64,000 bases of DNA from Malaya genurostris (taxonomy: Eukaryota > Arthropoda > Insecta > Diptera > Culicidae): positions 6,775,007 through 6,839,006 of the forward strand of contig NC_080572.1 in NCBI RefSeq assembly GCF_030247185.1, given 5' to 3'. The stretch's first letter is position 1; every line of letters begins with the position of its first letter. Both the position numbers and the translations under genes were made by a program. A model generated the notes under the pieces. That model did no database searches. It worked only from the letters and a program-made list of their open reading frames with translations, and was not told the origin of the DNA. Below are positions 48,881 to 59,928 of the stretch, one piece after another.

Positions 48881-50179
48881 TGTTTTAAGAAGAAATTAGC
48901 ACAATGCTTCGAGTAAGGGCCCAAGAATCGTAACTACCCGAAAAAATCTCAGGAACAGCTGTCGGTGATTGCTCCATACATTTGGAAAGTGGGTGTTAAA
49001 AAAATAGTGAAGTACATCACCTTCATCAGACAAGTACTCACCATCTGAAGTTCTCAATAAACCGACATTAAAGTCCTTATATTTCGAAAGTAACTTATTG
49101 AATGTGCTAGCCTCGTTGAGACTAGAGACATCCGTGCTAAGGCTTTTCCAACCACTTCGCTCCGACGATCGAAAAGCATTTTTGTAAGCCCTTCGAGCCG
49201 ACACGAATGCCTCCGACCCATCTCTGCATCGGTGGTTCCAAGCTCTTCTGCATAGTTTCCTTAGTCCAGCAAGTTCAACATTCCACCAAGGAATTCCTCT
49301 AGTAGCTCGCACAATCCGAAGCAAACAAGCCTCTTCATATGCTGCAACTATGAGTAAGTCTGTCGCACTCATTTCCAAATCAATTGGGGTTTCAATTGTT
49401 GGTTGATACCCGTAAAATCTAGTCGCCAAGCCCTCTTCATAGAGGTCCTCCTCTCTTTCAGATCTCGGAAAAGTTGAACAATTTCCTGCATTGACTATGT
49501 GCAGGTTTGTCTCACAAATTCCATCCTATCGGAGCCTCTCGAATTTATATCTGTGCTGCCCCGGGAAATCACTTTTGCAGCAGTATGATACAACCTATTT
49601 TAAGTCATCGCTTGGCGAAGGTTGGTTATGCGTCAAATATGCCGAACAATAGACATATTTTCTGTCTATGCCATCAATAGTCAACTGTGACATCACAAAT
49701 ATTCCGAGTTGTGAGCTCCGATATGAGAGAAACATCGAAAGCACTATTTGCAAGTATGCATGCTCGAGGCATTTCACGTAGACTGAGCTTAACAACTTTC
49801 CAACGTAGACGTTTTCCTTTTGGAAAAATGGTTCTTGAACCAAAGCTATGAAAGCTTTACCTTCTTGCAGAGGTCTGGATAGATTCATAGTTGCTGTAAC
49901 CATTATCAATTAAAGTAATGAACACTACATCTCCAGCACTTATCGTACAACAACTAGAAGAAACCAAATATATTGGCTTATAATCGCCTATAGCGAACAA
50001 TGGAAGGTTTTTTTTGAATGCTTGAATCATTTAAATCCCACGAGGCTGTTCAGAAAGGGAAGTTGACATTGATGTTCATCTTCCATAGGTGGCCGAGCAG
50101 TGTCCTGAAGACAGGACAACAATATCTGCATTTTGAGTTTAAATTTGATTGAGTCCTTTGGTAACGTCACTTATATTAC

Positions 50180-50700
50180 GTTTTGAAATTTTCCGTTTCA
50201 ATTGCCTTGTAATTCCGGAATCGGAAATTTAATTCGGAAAAAATTCATCAGCAACATTTAATGAAAACTTTTCAACTGACCTTCCATTTGAATATAAATT
50301 TTTTTTTTTTTTTTTTGTTTCAATTATAGAGGCTTTAACATTAATGTCATTCGCCTCTTCGGGCCAGAAAAACTTTCTGACCCTATGTGCGGGGTTGGGA
50401 ATCGAACCCAGGCAGGCTGCGTGAAAGGCATCGACTTACCCATCACGCTATACCCGTCCCCTAGAATATAAATTTGGTCCTACTGTCTAGAAAAAAATTT
50501 CTCCATGAGGAATGCAATTTACTGCTACATATATCCTATCTTATAAAAAACTCATTCAGAGTTATTACACACAATTGAAAGCAACTAATTCGACCATAAA
50601 ACCTTTCATTTAAAACTAAGTTTGTAAAAATCGTCCCAGAATTTTCCTATCTCAATGTACGGAGTCGAATGATAAATGACGCGCGGTTCTCCGAATGAAG
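50180..50700. repeat. Fragment of the 160-bp repeat element, split by a SINE
   Basis: Cores AATTCCGGAATCGGAAATTT (50211) and CATTTGAATATAAATTT, resuming after the SINE at 50464, then CCTTTCATTTAAAACTAAG, TTTGTAAAAATCG and GGAGTCGAATGATAAATGAC, GGTTCTCCG. The left and right outer ends are missing. TTTCCGTTTCAATTGCCTTG here (50188) recurs at 46987. Confidence 0.55.
50302..50463 (-). mobile_element. Feilai-like tRNA-derived SINE, complete
   Basis: Perfect 12-bp target duplication GAATATAAATTT at 50290-50301 and 50464-50475. On the minus strand: a head ending in GGGTATAGCGTGATGGGTAA (A-box region, 50434-50453), B box GGGTTCGATTCC (50398-50409), body CCGCACATAGGGTCAGAAAG, GAGGCGAATGACATTAATG, and an A tail (the T run 50302-50316). 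The RNA polymerase III boxes are intact. It is the best copy of the seven in this window. Confidence 0.92.
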
Positions 50701-53700
50701 GCATGACGTTGCAATATGAATTAGGTAAAAATATCATTTCAATAGAAAGTAAAATGAATCAAATCTATAAAAATAGACAGTAAACAATAAATGATTGTTA
50801 TCTTGCATTGATTATGGTTTCGGCTTTAGCGGTCTGTTAAATAAGAACGGCTGTTATATACTGCCCGACGTTTCGACCACTGGTTATGGTCTTTTTCAAG
50901 GGAAACTGTAAGTTTATTGGTTATAAAAGATATTACAAAAATATTAAAAACTTTGTGTTAACTCACTATCTTATCGTTCGTCGTCTAAAAATCGTATGCC
51001 CACGAACGATTGTTTACATAATAAAAAAGCTGCTTTAGTCACTTTTCTAAAATATACAAAAAACATATGTGTGATCACAAACTTGTTCATTTACAATCAT
51101 CAAAATATTTTAGTTTAACTGATTTCTTACGTTGCTCTAATAACGTTTGTTTTAAACATTAGCCTGTTTTACCACTATGCACTGCCTAACGTCGTAATCA
51201 TCTTTCATGATTGTTATCTTTATTTTCTGACATACCAGATATCTGACAGGAGGTTAAAGTTAAGATACAGGAATCACGTATCACTTTTGGTCCTATATCT
51301 TCACATCCTTGCTCTCCTTTGAGTACTATTGTACTATAATTTTCATTTTGGGCATCTACTAATTCGTCTCTAACTAGCTGAGTGTCGCAAAAAGAGAACA
51401 AAATATTGACTAATATACTTAGTTGTTAAATAAGAGAAAAAGCAAAGTTTTAGAGTTTTCCCGCACAATTCAGTCAAAGTAAATGTCGTATACACCGAGC
51501 TAGCCTACAATCGCTACATAGCAAATGTTGCGAAAACTAATCTGATGTGCTAATCTAATATTTAGGATATATCCAATAAAATGGAATATCCCATACTTTT
51601 GCATTGATCCACCGTAAAATGCTATTATTATCTTCTGAATGCATAGTAATTAGTTCGTGATTGTTGGCTACAGTAAAAACCTAGCACTGATAATGTACAG
51701 AGAGAAAGCGTCAGTTCTGAAAAATTCTTCTCATCATTCACTAAAATCCGAAATATTTACTGCTCACGACCAGATCATGTTTAACGTGGTCTTCAATCTA
51801 GAAACTCGTTTAATCTTTCATGAAACAAAATAATTGCCATTAACTGATTAATAGTACTGCTAGGAAAATATTTTATTATTTAAACGCACAGCGCATTCTG
51901 CCCAAAGTGGTCTTCAGATAAATGAAAGGCTCAGTCGAACCACTAACATTGTCAGTGCTGTGTACGGGAATCCAAGCCAAATGTGACCATATGCTTTCAG
52001 ACCGATATCGATTTTCATCAATTAAACCCGACGTTTGATTTATTGCCGCATAGAATAGTGCACACAGGGCGCTTATATAAAGTCGCTGTTTGCATACCTG
52101 TGACCTTTAGAGGCAACGAGTTCACTAGAACTGTTGGTAAATGCTGTGTATCTATAAGGGTGGCTCAAAATTTCAAAGTTATAAATTACTTTTATGACTA
52201 TCTATCATTATAATAACCAATTGTTCATTTTTTCATTTCTCATGACAGCAATTTGCTTCAACAAAATCCTAATGAAAACGCTTGAAAAAGAAAATCTGAA
52301 TCATCCTATAATCCATGCTGCAACCAAAACTGGTTGCTGATTCATGGCAACATCATGCTGTTGGCGGTAAGCCAATCGTAGAGCACCTGATTCTAACGAT
52401 GACTTTTATTTATTGCGGGGGAGTTTCAATCTATCTATGTATGGGTAAATAACACAGTACTGATTTATGGATGAACAGTTATAAATGATCTATCTTATTC
52501 ATCTTTGCTTCATTCACATGCAAACTGCTCGTTTTATTCATGGAAACTAATACTGTGTTTATATTCTCGGCTATGATGGAATGAAATTACGGACTAATGA
52601 ATCGAAACTACCGAATACTCGAATCACCAGAAGTATGCTTGTCGAACCGCTTCATGTGCATTACAATTGAAATGATTCCAAATGTGTTTGCAGCAACATC
52701 GTGATCAAGTCGACTCAAAATACTCGTGCTATTAGGTAACCTACAAGCGGATGTAACTTCTGCTCAATGAATTTTTATCACTTCGAAGTTATTTTCTTGC
52801 TTTTGGAATAGTGACAGAAAGTTAAGTTTACTCTCAGCCCATGAAAACAGCATCAGAAAGAAATAAAATAAAATAAAAGCTCTAACCAAATTAACTCATG
52901 GATGTGGTACAAAATATTCCACTACGGTAAAACAAGGAAAACGATTTAGAGTTCTGTGTGCTGCATTGTGAAAACAGCTTTTTCAACTGCTGCTCGATTC
53001 AGAGCAGTTAACTCAATGGAACTGGAATGCTTAATTGTATCTCACATTTCGGAATTCACTTTTACCGGCATTGACGGACGTGGCACTACCGTTCGTGAAA
53101 AATTATCCGATCTGACATCTCCGAGCGCTACTGTGCATGGTAGCTCCCATGCACCTATAATAAAAGAAACTTTCACGTTAATAGACGGTTCAAGTGCAAA
53201 TGACTGGTGGAGACCATGACTGCTATTTATTTGTGGCCTTGGTAAGAATGTTTGAAAAAGAAAATTTCAAATAAGCAATGTTTCGTGATTCCTTTTTGCG
53301 ATCCATCATATAAAAATATTTTCAATCTTTGTGTGATGTATTGGTTTTGTAGTAAATCTTTGTTTCCATTTTAGTTTGTTTTGCAGCATCTCAGCAGAGA
53401 AACATGGAAGGGAAGGAAAGACAAACAGCATAAACAGAAAATGTCAATCATTAAACTGTAATATCGGTGGCCTTTTTGAAATAAAGTGAAATTTCATGTA
53501 TTGGAGATCACGACAAGTGAGAATATCGCAAACTGTTAGAAATGGATCGTCTTTCTCGGATCCACAAAGAATTTATAAGATGAGACTTGACATCACACTA
53601 CTCAATGCATGTCCAAACGGAATTATTATTATCACGACACCCACCGTCACAAGCACAACGATTATTTTTTATAAAAATACTGATATAAGTCTGATGTTGT

Positions 53701-53747
53701 TAGTAGATAGAATAAAAACAAACTATAACTAGTAGTATCTCTATGTG
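50701..53747. other. 3 kb with no recognisable gene
   Basis: The longest ORF is 87 codons (52956-53219), with no motif I recognise. 50855-50905 reads CCCGACGTTTCGACCACTGG and TCTTTTTCAAGGG, a motif type found near ends of some retroelements. Otherwise nothing. Confidence 0.4.
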
Positions 53748-53835
53748 TTTCGTCTTAGAATCGTCTCTGCATAACAGTTTATGTCAAACTTGCATGCCAC
53801 CTTGCAATTCAACATAAACCGCTAAGCAGATGTAA
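53748..53835. repeat. Small palindromic repeat
   Basis: TGCATAACAGTTTATGTCAA (53769) and the complement of TTCAACATAAACCGCTAAGC (53807-53826) form an imperfect hairpin with a short loop. Related half-sites occur at 13970-14020 and near 56822. Likely a MITE fragment. Confidence 0.5.
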
Positions 53836-53889
53836 AGCTCAAGCGCTGCTTGAGTTGCAACTTTTTTAAATTGCAGCGAAGCGCAATGC

Positions 53890-54200
53890 CTTTGCTGACG
53901 TGTCGATCGATGGCTTGATACTGATCGGGACGTATTGTAAAATTCGTTGGAAAAATGAATCATTCACAAAATTTATCCTCGAATGCAACATACTTGACCA
54001 AATTATAAGCCATTTCATTGCCTGAATTAGAACAAAGAGCTGGGACCTACTTTATTGTGTTTTTGATAATAATAATGAGGCTAATCAAGCTAGAAAAAGA
54101 TCGAAACATTGTCGACAAACGTATTAATATCAGTAGTTTCTTCAATTTGTGACCCGTCAGTGTACAGCTATTTCGCATGCAAATGATCTATCATGAATTT
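53890..54200 (-). pseudogene. RNase H fragment of an I-like LINE
   Basis: On the minus strand LYTDGSQIEETTDINTFVDN (54180-54110; first catalytic Asp in TDGS) is followed, after about 60 damaged bases, by a segment near 54040-53970 that reads SGNEMAYNLVKYVAFEDKF, corresponding to the HCSIPGNEKADSLAK-type end of LINE RNase H. It is not from the LOA copy at 47 kb, which has a different signature. Confidence 0.5.
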
Positions 54201-54594
54201 GGAAAAGCATGCAATGATTATGGACAGCTTCCAGAGTAAACATGTCATGTGACTATAGAATATGACCTCAACAAAATTAAATTACTTTTTGCTAACATTT
54301 ACTATAAATTTCCTGATTTGCAAGCAATATTCAAAACTCTGCTAGGAATAGTCCCTTTCTACCATTCGTTAAAGCACTCTGAGGCCCGGTAATGTTTGGA
54401 CCAAGCCAAGTTATTATAATTTTGACTTGCTGTTACTACATATGAGAGACACTAGAGTGGTACAGTGGCAACAGGGTAGATTTCTCCGGAACGGGTTGTA
54501 TAAAATGACAACCACAGTTGATTAACAGCATTTCAAAGTGATGATTAATATAAATATGTCCATTATGTGCTGAGAAGTATCATCAGTCATCAGT

Positions 54595-54730
54595 ATATAG
54601 AGCAATTGTATGGGTAGTGCTGTGCTCTTACTGACTCTAAAAATCCTTCCAGGCTCGAACATAGGAAAACAACAGGCTTGCGAGGACAGCGACTTATACT
54701 TTGAACCACCGACTAGAGCACAAAGTATCC
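54595..54730 (-). mobile_element. tRNA-derived SINE (second family), degraded
   Basis: AATCCTTCCAGGCTCGAACA (54640), ACAGGCTTGCGAGGACAGCG and TGAACCACCG align with 33805-33870. The B box on the minus strand reads GTTCGAGCC. The 3' body is unclear. Confidence 0.55.
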
Positions 54731-56924
54731 TCTGTATAAAATTCTCTGCAATGATTTGCGATCTAGTAACAAAATCCAAAATATGTTCACCTGTATTCAA
54801 CCCGCACATAAATATTTATATGTGACCGTTCATGAAAAGATAACATTCATGGAAAGAAGAAGCTCATCGAGAATTCAATATTTAACCCAATTTCCGCCCT
54901 ATATACTTGCCACTTGACTGAGCAAACCGAACATCCGAGAAAGAGAATGATCCAATTATGATAAAAACTAAAATATTACTCCTGGAGCATAGCTTTCATT
55001 CTCTGCCCAGCGGCGAGAAATAGGTCGTTTGAACTTTTAGACACGAAGTCGCACACGCGCCAACTTTCACACGGTTGCGCTTCGACTGGTCTTAGATATC
55101 GAGGGTCGTCTCATAATCACCAATCGATTAACATTGGCATGGTTGGTCAGCTCAGCCAATCCAGGCCCAACTTCGTGACACCTAATCATTACTTCATCAT
55201 CGGTGGGCATGGAAGTTACCTCTTTTACATCAAATACAGGTAAAACCACTTTCATCCCTGTTGGGTGATGCCGCCATCAAATATTGCGTTGTGCTGTTTT
55301 GAGACTTTGAACCTGAACGCAAATCTGTGCATCCATTAAATTTCCCTTCAATTTATGTCTTATTTGCAGACAGCAGAGGTGTGATTGCGCGGTGGATAAA
55401 AATAAACAGCGACAAACCGCGACGATTGATGCCTTGGCGCGAAGTTCATCCCTTCATCACGGCAGCGAAAGCGCGAAACATGCGAGACGTCAACAAAAAC
55501 AAAACTGATAAAAGGCGGATGGAAAACACATCACATGCACATGCAGATTGATATATTTTACAAGCAGTGGCTGTTCTACGTTGAAACATACATGTGCTCG
55601 CGTCACAAGCAATGGGATCAAATTGATAGTTTATGCTGAAATTTCTCTCTCATCTAGTAATTTGCATATTTTCTCCTCATCAGCCAAGCTAACGCTAGAT
55701 GGTAAGCGGAACCTGAAAGCAGTAAATGAGCTTTGGAGACTTCCTAATGTATATGCGATCAAGTAAAAAATCTGAAACGATTCATTCATTTTAAGAAGAG
55801 AAATTTCATTCCTTTTTGATTTGTTGAACAATTCCACAGCAAAAGTTAGTACAATATATGTAACAGTGTAATGTGACATGTATAACAAGCTTTCATAATT
55901 ACATCATATATTACAGTGAACTGAATCACTGTCCAAAGTACGACGATCGCATCATCCTGCATAGGAACGAAAACGTCAGAACCGTTACTTCGTTCTGATG
56001 ACATGCAAATATGAAATGCAAGCGATTCGCAACAGAAGATATAAAAAATACAAACTAAGAGTACAATCTTATTTGCTTGGTTGACAATGCTGTTACATGA
56101 TAATTACATAGCAGAAGTTGTTGGAAGTGCAACAAATTAACACGACAATTCGCTCCACCAGGAAATATTTACGGAGTGTCTGTGCGAGCTAGACACTTTT
56201 TTCATGCGTAAATACTAGCCCTAACGAGGTTGATAAACTTTGAGAACAATGATATTTGTTTGATTGAAAGATTATTTTGAGCGTATTTTTTTCTCATGCA
56301 TTGCGTAACTTATAATACTAGGTATAGATTTTATCAAAAATAATAAAATAAGTGAACGTTCGTTGATAGGCTGCGCATAAAATATCAAACTATGTTCTCG
56401 GAAAAACGTGTCCATAAATAATTTAATCATTGGCATCATCCTTAAATTTGTACGATCCAGAAAGTAAGAAATTTTTCACTAAAAATGTTGTTGGTGTAGG
56501 ATTTAACTTCTTAGACAGCTTTACGTTTTTGCAAAGTTTTGGGATTTTATCATTCAATAAATTATACCGAAAATGGAAGTTTGAACGATTCTTAACCTGT
56601 TAATTAGTTAGTCATCTTGAACTAACACATAGAATAGCGTTTTATGGGAATTCTAGATTATCATTTCTATTTAATGCACTGAAATTATACACTCTCAACT
56701 AGAGGTTATATTAACGGCGACAATATCTCGGAATAGAGTCATTGCACGGAATGCAATAATTATCATCGTAGTGGTCTCAGAGAGTCATTATACTTTCCAT
56801 TGCATCCAGTTGTGAAAACTGACATAAACCGATGCACAGTCACTTCTCTGATCGCTGTTCGATGTGGCCATAATTCAAGAATATAAAATATCTGAATCTA
56901 GTGGTTGATGAAGCAAATTCATTC
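54731..56924. other. 2.2 kb with no recognisable feature
   Basis: ORFs of 62-85 codons near 55067-55888 have no known motif. 55030-55520 is somewhat GC-richer than its surroundings, but I see no promoter or exon signature. Confidence 0.4.
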
Positions 56925-58054
56925 AGTTCGCTTTCACATCTCATCCAAGTCAGTCGATAAAACAAAACCGCTTACGTTGGGGACGGAAGAAACCAAGTAC
57001 AGTATTGTGTAGTGAACAATAGAACGACCTCGAAATGAGTGATCCAAACGAACAAAAGCTACCGTCGACACGAAAGAATACAATTATTGTTGACTTCAGG
57101 TAGTGCAAAATTCGACATTCGATACGAGAACTTGAAGGTTTGTTTAAGGAGCAAATGCATCTTGACATTAAACGTGTGCATTTACTTCAATGCAATGAGA
57201 CGAATAATGTTGTTTACATCCAGTTTTATAAAGAGTTGGATGCAATTCAATTCACTAAACACAATAATAATGTGCACTATGTGAAGCAAAAAAATACAAC
57301 ATTCCAGTATATATGGAAGATAGTGCTATAGAAGTGCGTTTGCATGATCTTCCCTCAAGCGTCATCGATCCTTATATTCGCAAAACTATGTTCCAATGCG
57401 GAGAGATTCTCTCTATCGAAAAAGAAAAGTGGTAAAAAATTTTCCCCGGTATCCTAAATGGCGTACGTTTGTTACGCATGCGCTTGAGGAGGCCTATATC
57501 TTCTTATGTGACATTCGATCAGGATACAAGAATCCCATGCAAATCACTTGTTACCTATGACAATCAGTTGGCCACATGTCGATATTACCAAAAAGCTGTT
57601 CACTACGGCAAGCCATGTGATAAACTGGACAAGGAGACAACTACACCAAAGGACAACGGTGCTTCCTTTACACCAACCCCAAGCAACCCCAGTACACCTG
57701 TGATAGTCACCAACAACAGTGAAGCATCCCCTTCAACGAAACCATCCAACGTATCCCCTGTAGAACAAAGCACACCAGCTGCAGTTAACAACTTACCATC
57801 CAACCAACCAGCAACTTCAAACAATGTACAACAAGGCGCATCTACAGCAACTAGCAACGAAATCAACAACAATACCACGGCAATGAATGACGAGACGAAC
57901 CACGAACAAACTGCCCCTCAATCCTCGCAGGAGGGATATGGAAGCTCCTCTCTTCCTAGAAAAAGGGTGACAACAAGATCCAATACAAAAAAATGTTTAT
58001 CAAAAACTCAGCTTAATCGGCTACGTAAAGCTTGTACGCAAATAGGCCTGAATG
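56925..58054 (+). mobile_element. ORF1-only non-LTR retroelement, copy B
   Basis: A complete insertion of about 1.13 kb with the duplication AAATTCATTC at 56915-56924 and 58055-58064. The start AGTTCGCTTTCACATCTC matches copy A, and the end GGCCTGAATG is at the same point where copy A goes into CCTGAATAAA and its A tail. Only ORF1 is present. Copy B lacks the A tail and retains about 36 bases of coding sequence that copy A has lost, so the two are independent insertions. Confidence 0.82.
57035..58054 (+). pseudogene. Gag-like ORF1 of copy B, broken
   Basis: It starts MSDPNEQ at 57035. A TAG interrupts at about 57101, frame changes occur near 57290, and a TGGTAA stop lies at about 57432. From 57469 the frame is open to the 3' end and on into the flank. 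The zinc knuckle has lost its second Cys (TCRYYQKAVHYGKPC). A Thr/Pro/Asn-rich region and a basic stretch (LPRKRVTTRSNTKK) follow. The reading frame has no stop before the element ends. Confidence 0.8.
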
Positions 58055-58092
58055 AAATTCATTCAAGATTGAACAATTGTAATGAGTTTAAT

Positions 58093-58251
<159 letters not shown>

Positions 58252-58520
58252 AATTTACCTAAATTTTAAGGTCATCACATTTTGATAAGTTTTACCAGCC
58301 TGATAGAGTAGTTGTATAATAAGATTACCACGAAATTTTTTATCAAACCTCTAAATTTAAAAGCATAATCAAAAAAAATTTTTTTTTATCCTTAAACGAT
58401 TTGGGAATTGATAAAAATAAATTCTCTTGGCTTTTCAAGTTGCTACCTAAATATGTAGAACGAACAAACACAGGAAATATAGCAACAGTACCCGTTTTTA
58501 CCAAGTTATTACCCGTAATA

Positions 58521-59717
58521 AAGACTGTCCCAGAAAGTATGGACGCAACCAAAAACCGCTGCCATTTCGCAATGGTTCAGAATCTGTCAATTTTAATGGC
58601 TGCGTCCTGATGTTTATACTCTTCTCTAACCACTTGTGCAGTTGTTTATTCGTTTTCATAAGTTTGTTTCGAAATGCGTTGACTTTCAGCAGAACAACGC
58701 CCAAAAATTATGTACAAATGGTGCACAGAACGCGAACTGTCACTAAGAAACATAGCAAAAATTGAAGGAGTAAGTGAAAAAGCCGTGCGAAATGCAATCA
58801 GGAAGTTCGGTGAAGATAACATCTTTGAGGATAAACCGAAAACGGGTCGAAAAAAAAGGTCCTGCTAACCCTCAGTTGGATAAACGTATACTGAAGGCGT
58901 TCGAGCAAAAGAAGGAGGTTTCAGTTCGGGATGTGGCCAAAAAAGTGGGCACTTCGAAGTTAAATGTTCTTCGCGCTAAAGAACTTTGAATCTTCGAACC
59001 TATAAGAAGCAGAAACAACTAAAACGTAGTCCGAAACAAGAAGCATCGATCAGGCCGAGTTTTCGAAAGCTGTACAATACAATACCACAATATTATACGG
59101 TATGAGAAGGGCAAGTGTTAAACCAGTCCGAGACATCGATTGAAGTCGAAAAATTTGGTAAGAAAGCTATGGTCTGGCAAGCAATTTGTAGCTGCGGTAA
59201 GATTTCGAAACCCTTCATCTCCACTGCTTCAATGAACAGCGAAATATACATCAAGGAATGTTTACAAAAACGACTTCTACCCATGATTCGAATCCACAAG
59301 GATCCCGTTGTCTTCTGGCTAGATCTTGCTTCTTGCCACTACTCGAAATCAACGGTAGAATGGTATACTACCAAAACTTGTCTCAAAAGACATGAATCTA
59401 CCAGATTGCCCACAACTTCGACCAATTGAGGAATTTTAGGCATTAACGAAGCACATCTTAGAAAACATGTCTCGGCAGCCGAAACCATTCAACAGTTCGA
59501 AAAAGATTGGAAAAAAGTGTCTGTACGGAATTTAATGAGGAACGTTCGCAAGAAGGTACGCCAGCTAGTCTACAATGGCTAAGTAGCAAATGATGAGAAT
59601 AATATTCTGTTGTTGTAGTCTAATATTATCAGTATATCTAATAAAATTTGAATATCTAACACTTGTGAATTATTTACAGCGAAATCAAAGTGCGTCCATA
59701 CTATCTGATACAGTCTT
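58521..59717 (+). mobile_element. Tc1/mariner DD37E element, copy 2 (deleted)
   Basis: Ends AAGACTGTCCCAGAAAGTAT (58521) and the partly decayed complement at 59700-59717 are flanked by TA (58519-58520 and 59718-59719). The N-terminal DNA-binding region (LSAEQRPKIMYKWCTERELS, IAKIEGVSEKAVRNAIRKFG, 58685-58815) is kept. The segment with the first catalytic Asp is deleted at about 59080-59095. The deletions are the opposite of those in copy 1. Confidence 0.88.
58685..59580 (+). pseudogene. DD37E transposase remnant
   Basis: Pieces in order: the helix-turn-helix region, KPKTGRKK, a frameshift near 58855, VRDVAKKVGTSKLNV in a second frame, RSPKQEASIRPSFRKLYNT, then from 59115 an open stretch of 104 codons with EKFGKKAMVWQAI and VFWLDLASCHYSKS (second Asp). 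The VTFVP region is shifted, and the PIEEFW equivalent has a stop (59427-59429, TGA). It is inactive. Confidence 0.82.
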
Positions 59718-59826
59718 TAAAACAGTAAGCGATGTACCTGAACTAGTACAAAAATAGCACACCGAAATACTGGTGTCTGTGTCTGTTACTATATCGTGAC
59801 ATTAGTGGCGAAATAGTAAAGACTCT

Positions 59827-59928
59827 ATCTTCGGGCCAGCAAAACATTCTGACCTTATGTACGGGGTTGGGAATCGAACCCAGGTGGACTGCGTGTGAAA
59901 GGCATCGATCTATCCATCCCATCACTCG
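59827..59928 (-). mobile_element. Feilai-like SINE, 3' part missing
   Basis: ATCTTCGGGCCAGCAAAACA, TTATGTACGGGGTTGGGAAT then CGAACCCAGG (B box GGAATCGAACCC intact), GTGAAAGGCATCGATC and CCATCACTCG. The A tail is absent. Confidence 0.8.

Larger units (their letters stand above)
46985..49920 (-). mobile_element. LOA-type LINE (Lian-like), decayed
   Basis: Minus strand, domains in normal order: endonuclease (49909-49595), linker (49429-48896, PWWNVELAGLRKLCRRAWNH, SLNEASTFNKLLSKYKDF), RT (48880-48420), the region after RT (KYVGFILDSKLNWSAHMDF near 48200; IHWIYTTIVRPILAYGF near 48075), RNase H (47614-47150) and the TGHCKLKYANF end (about 47035). EN-RT-RNase H with this linker is the layout of LOA elements such as Lian of Aedes. 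I did not find clear ends. Confidence 0.75.

Noticed and set aside
47378..49909. Host RNase H or reverse-transcriptase-related gene
   Set aside because: Domain order and linker motifs are those of a LINE, and the frames are broken.
52956..53219. 87-codon ORF with a fairly balanced composition, considered as a host exon
   Set aside because: No recognisable domain, no clear splice sites or partner exons; chance ORFs of this size are expected in 64 kb.
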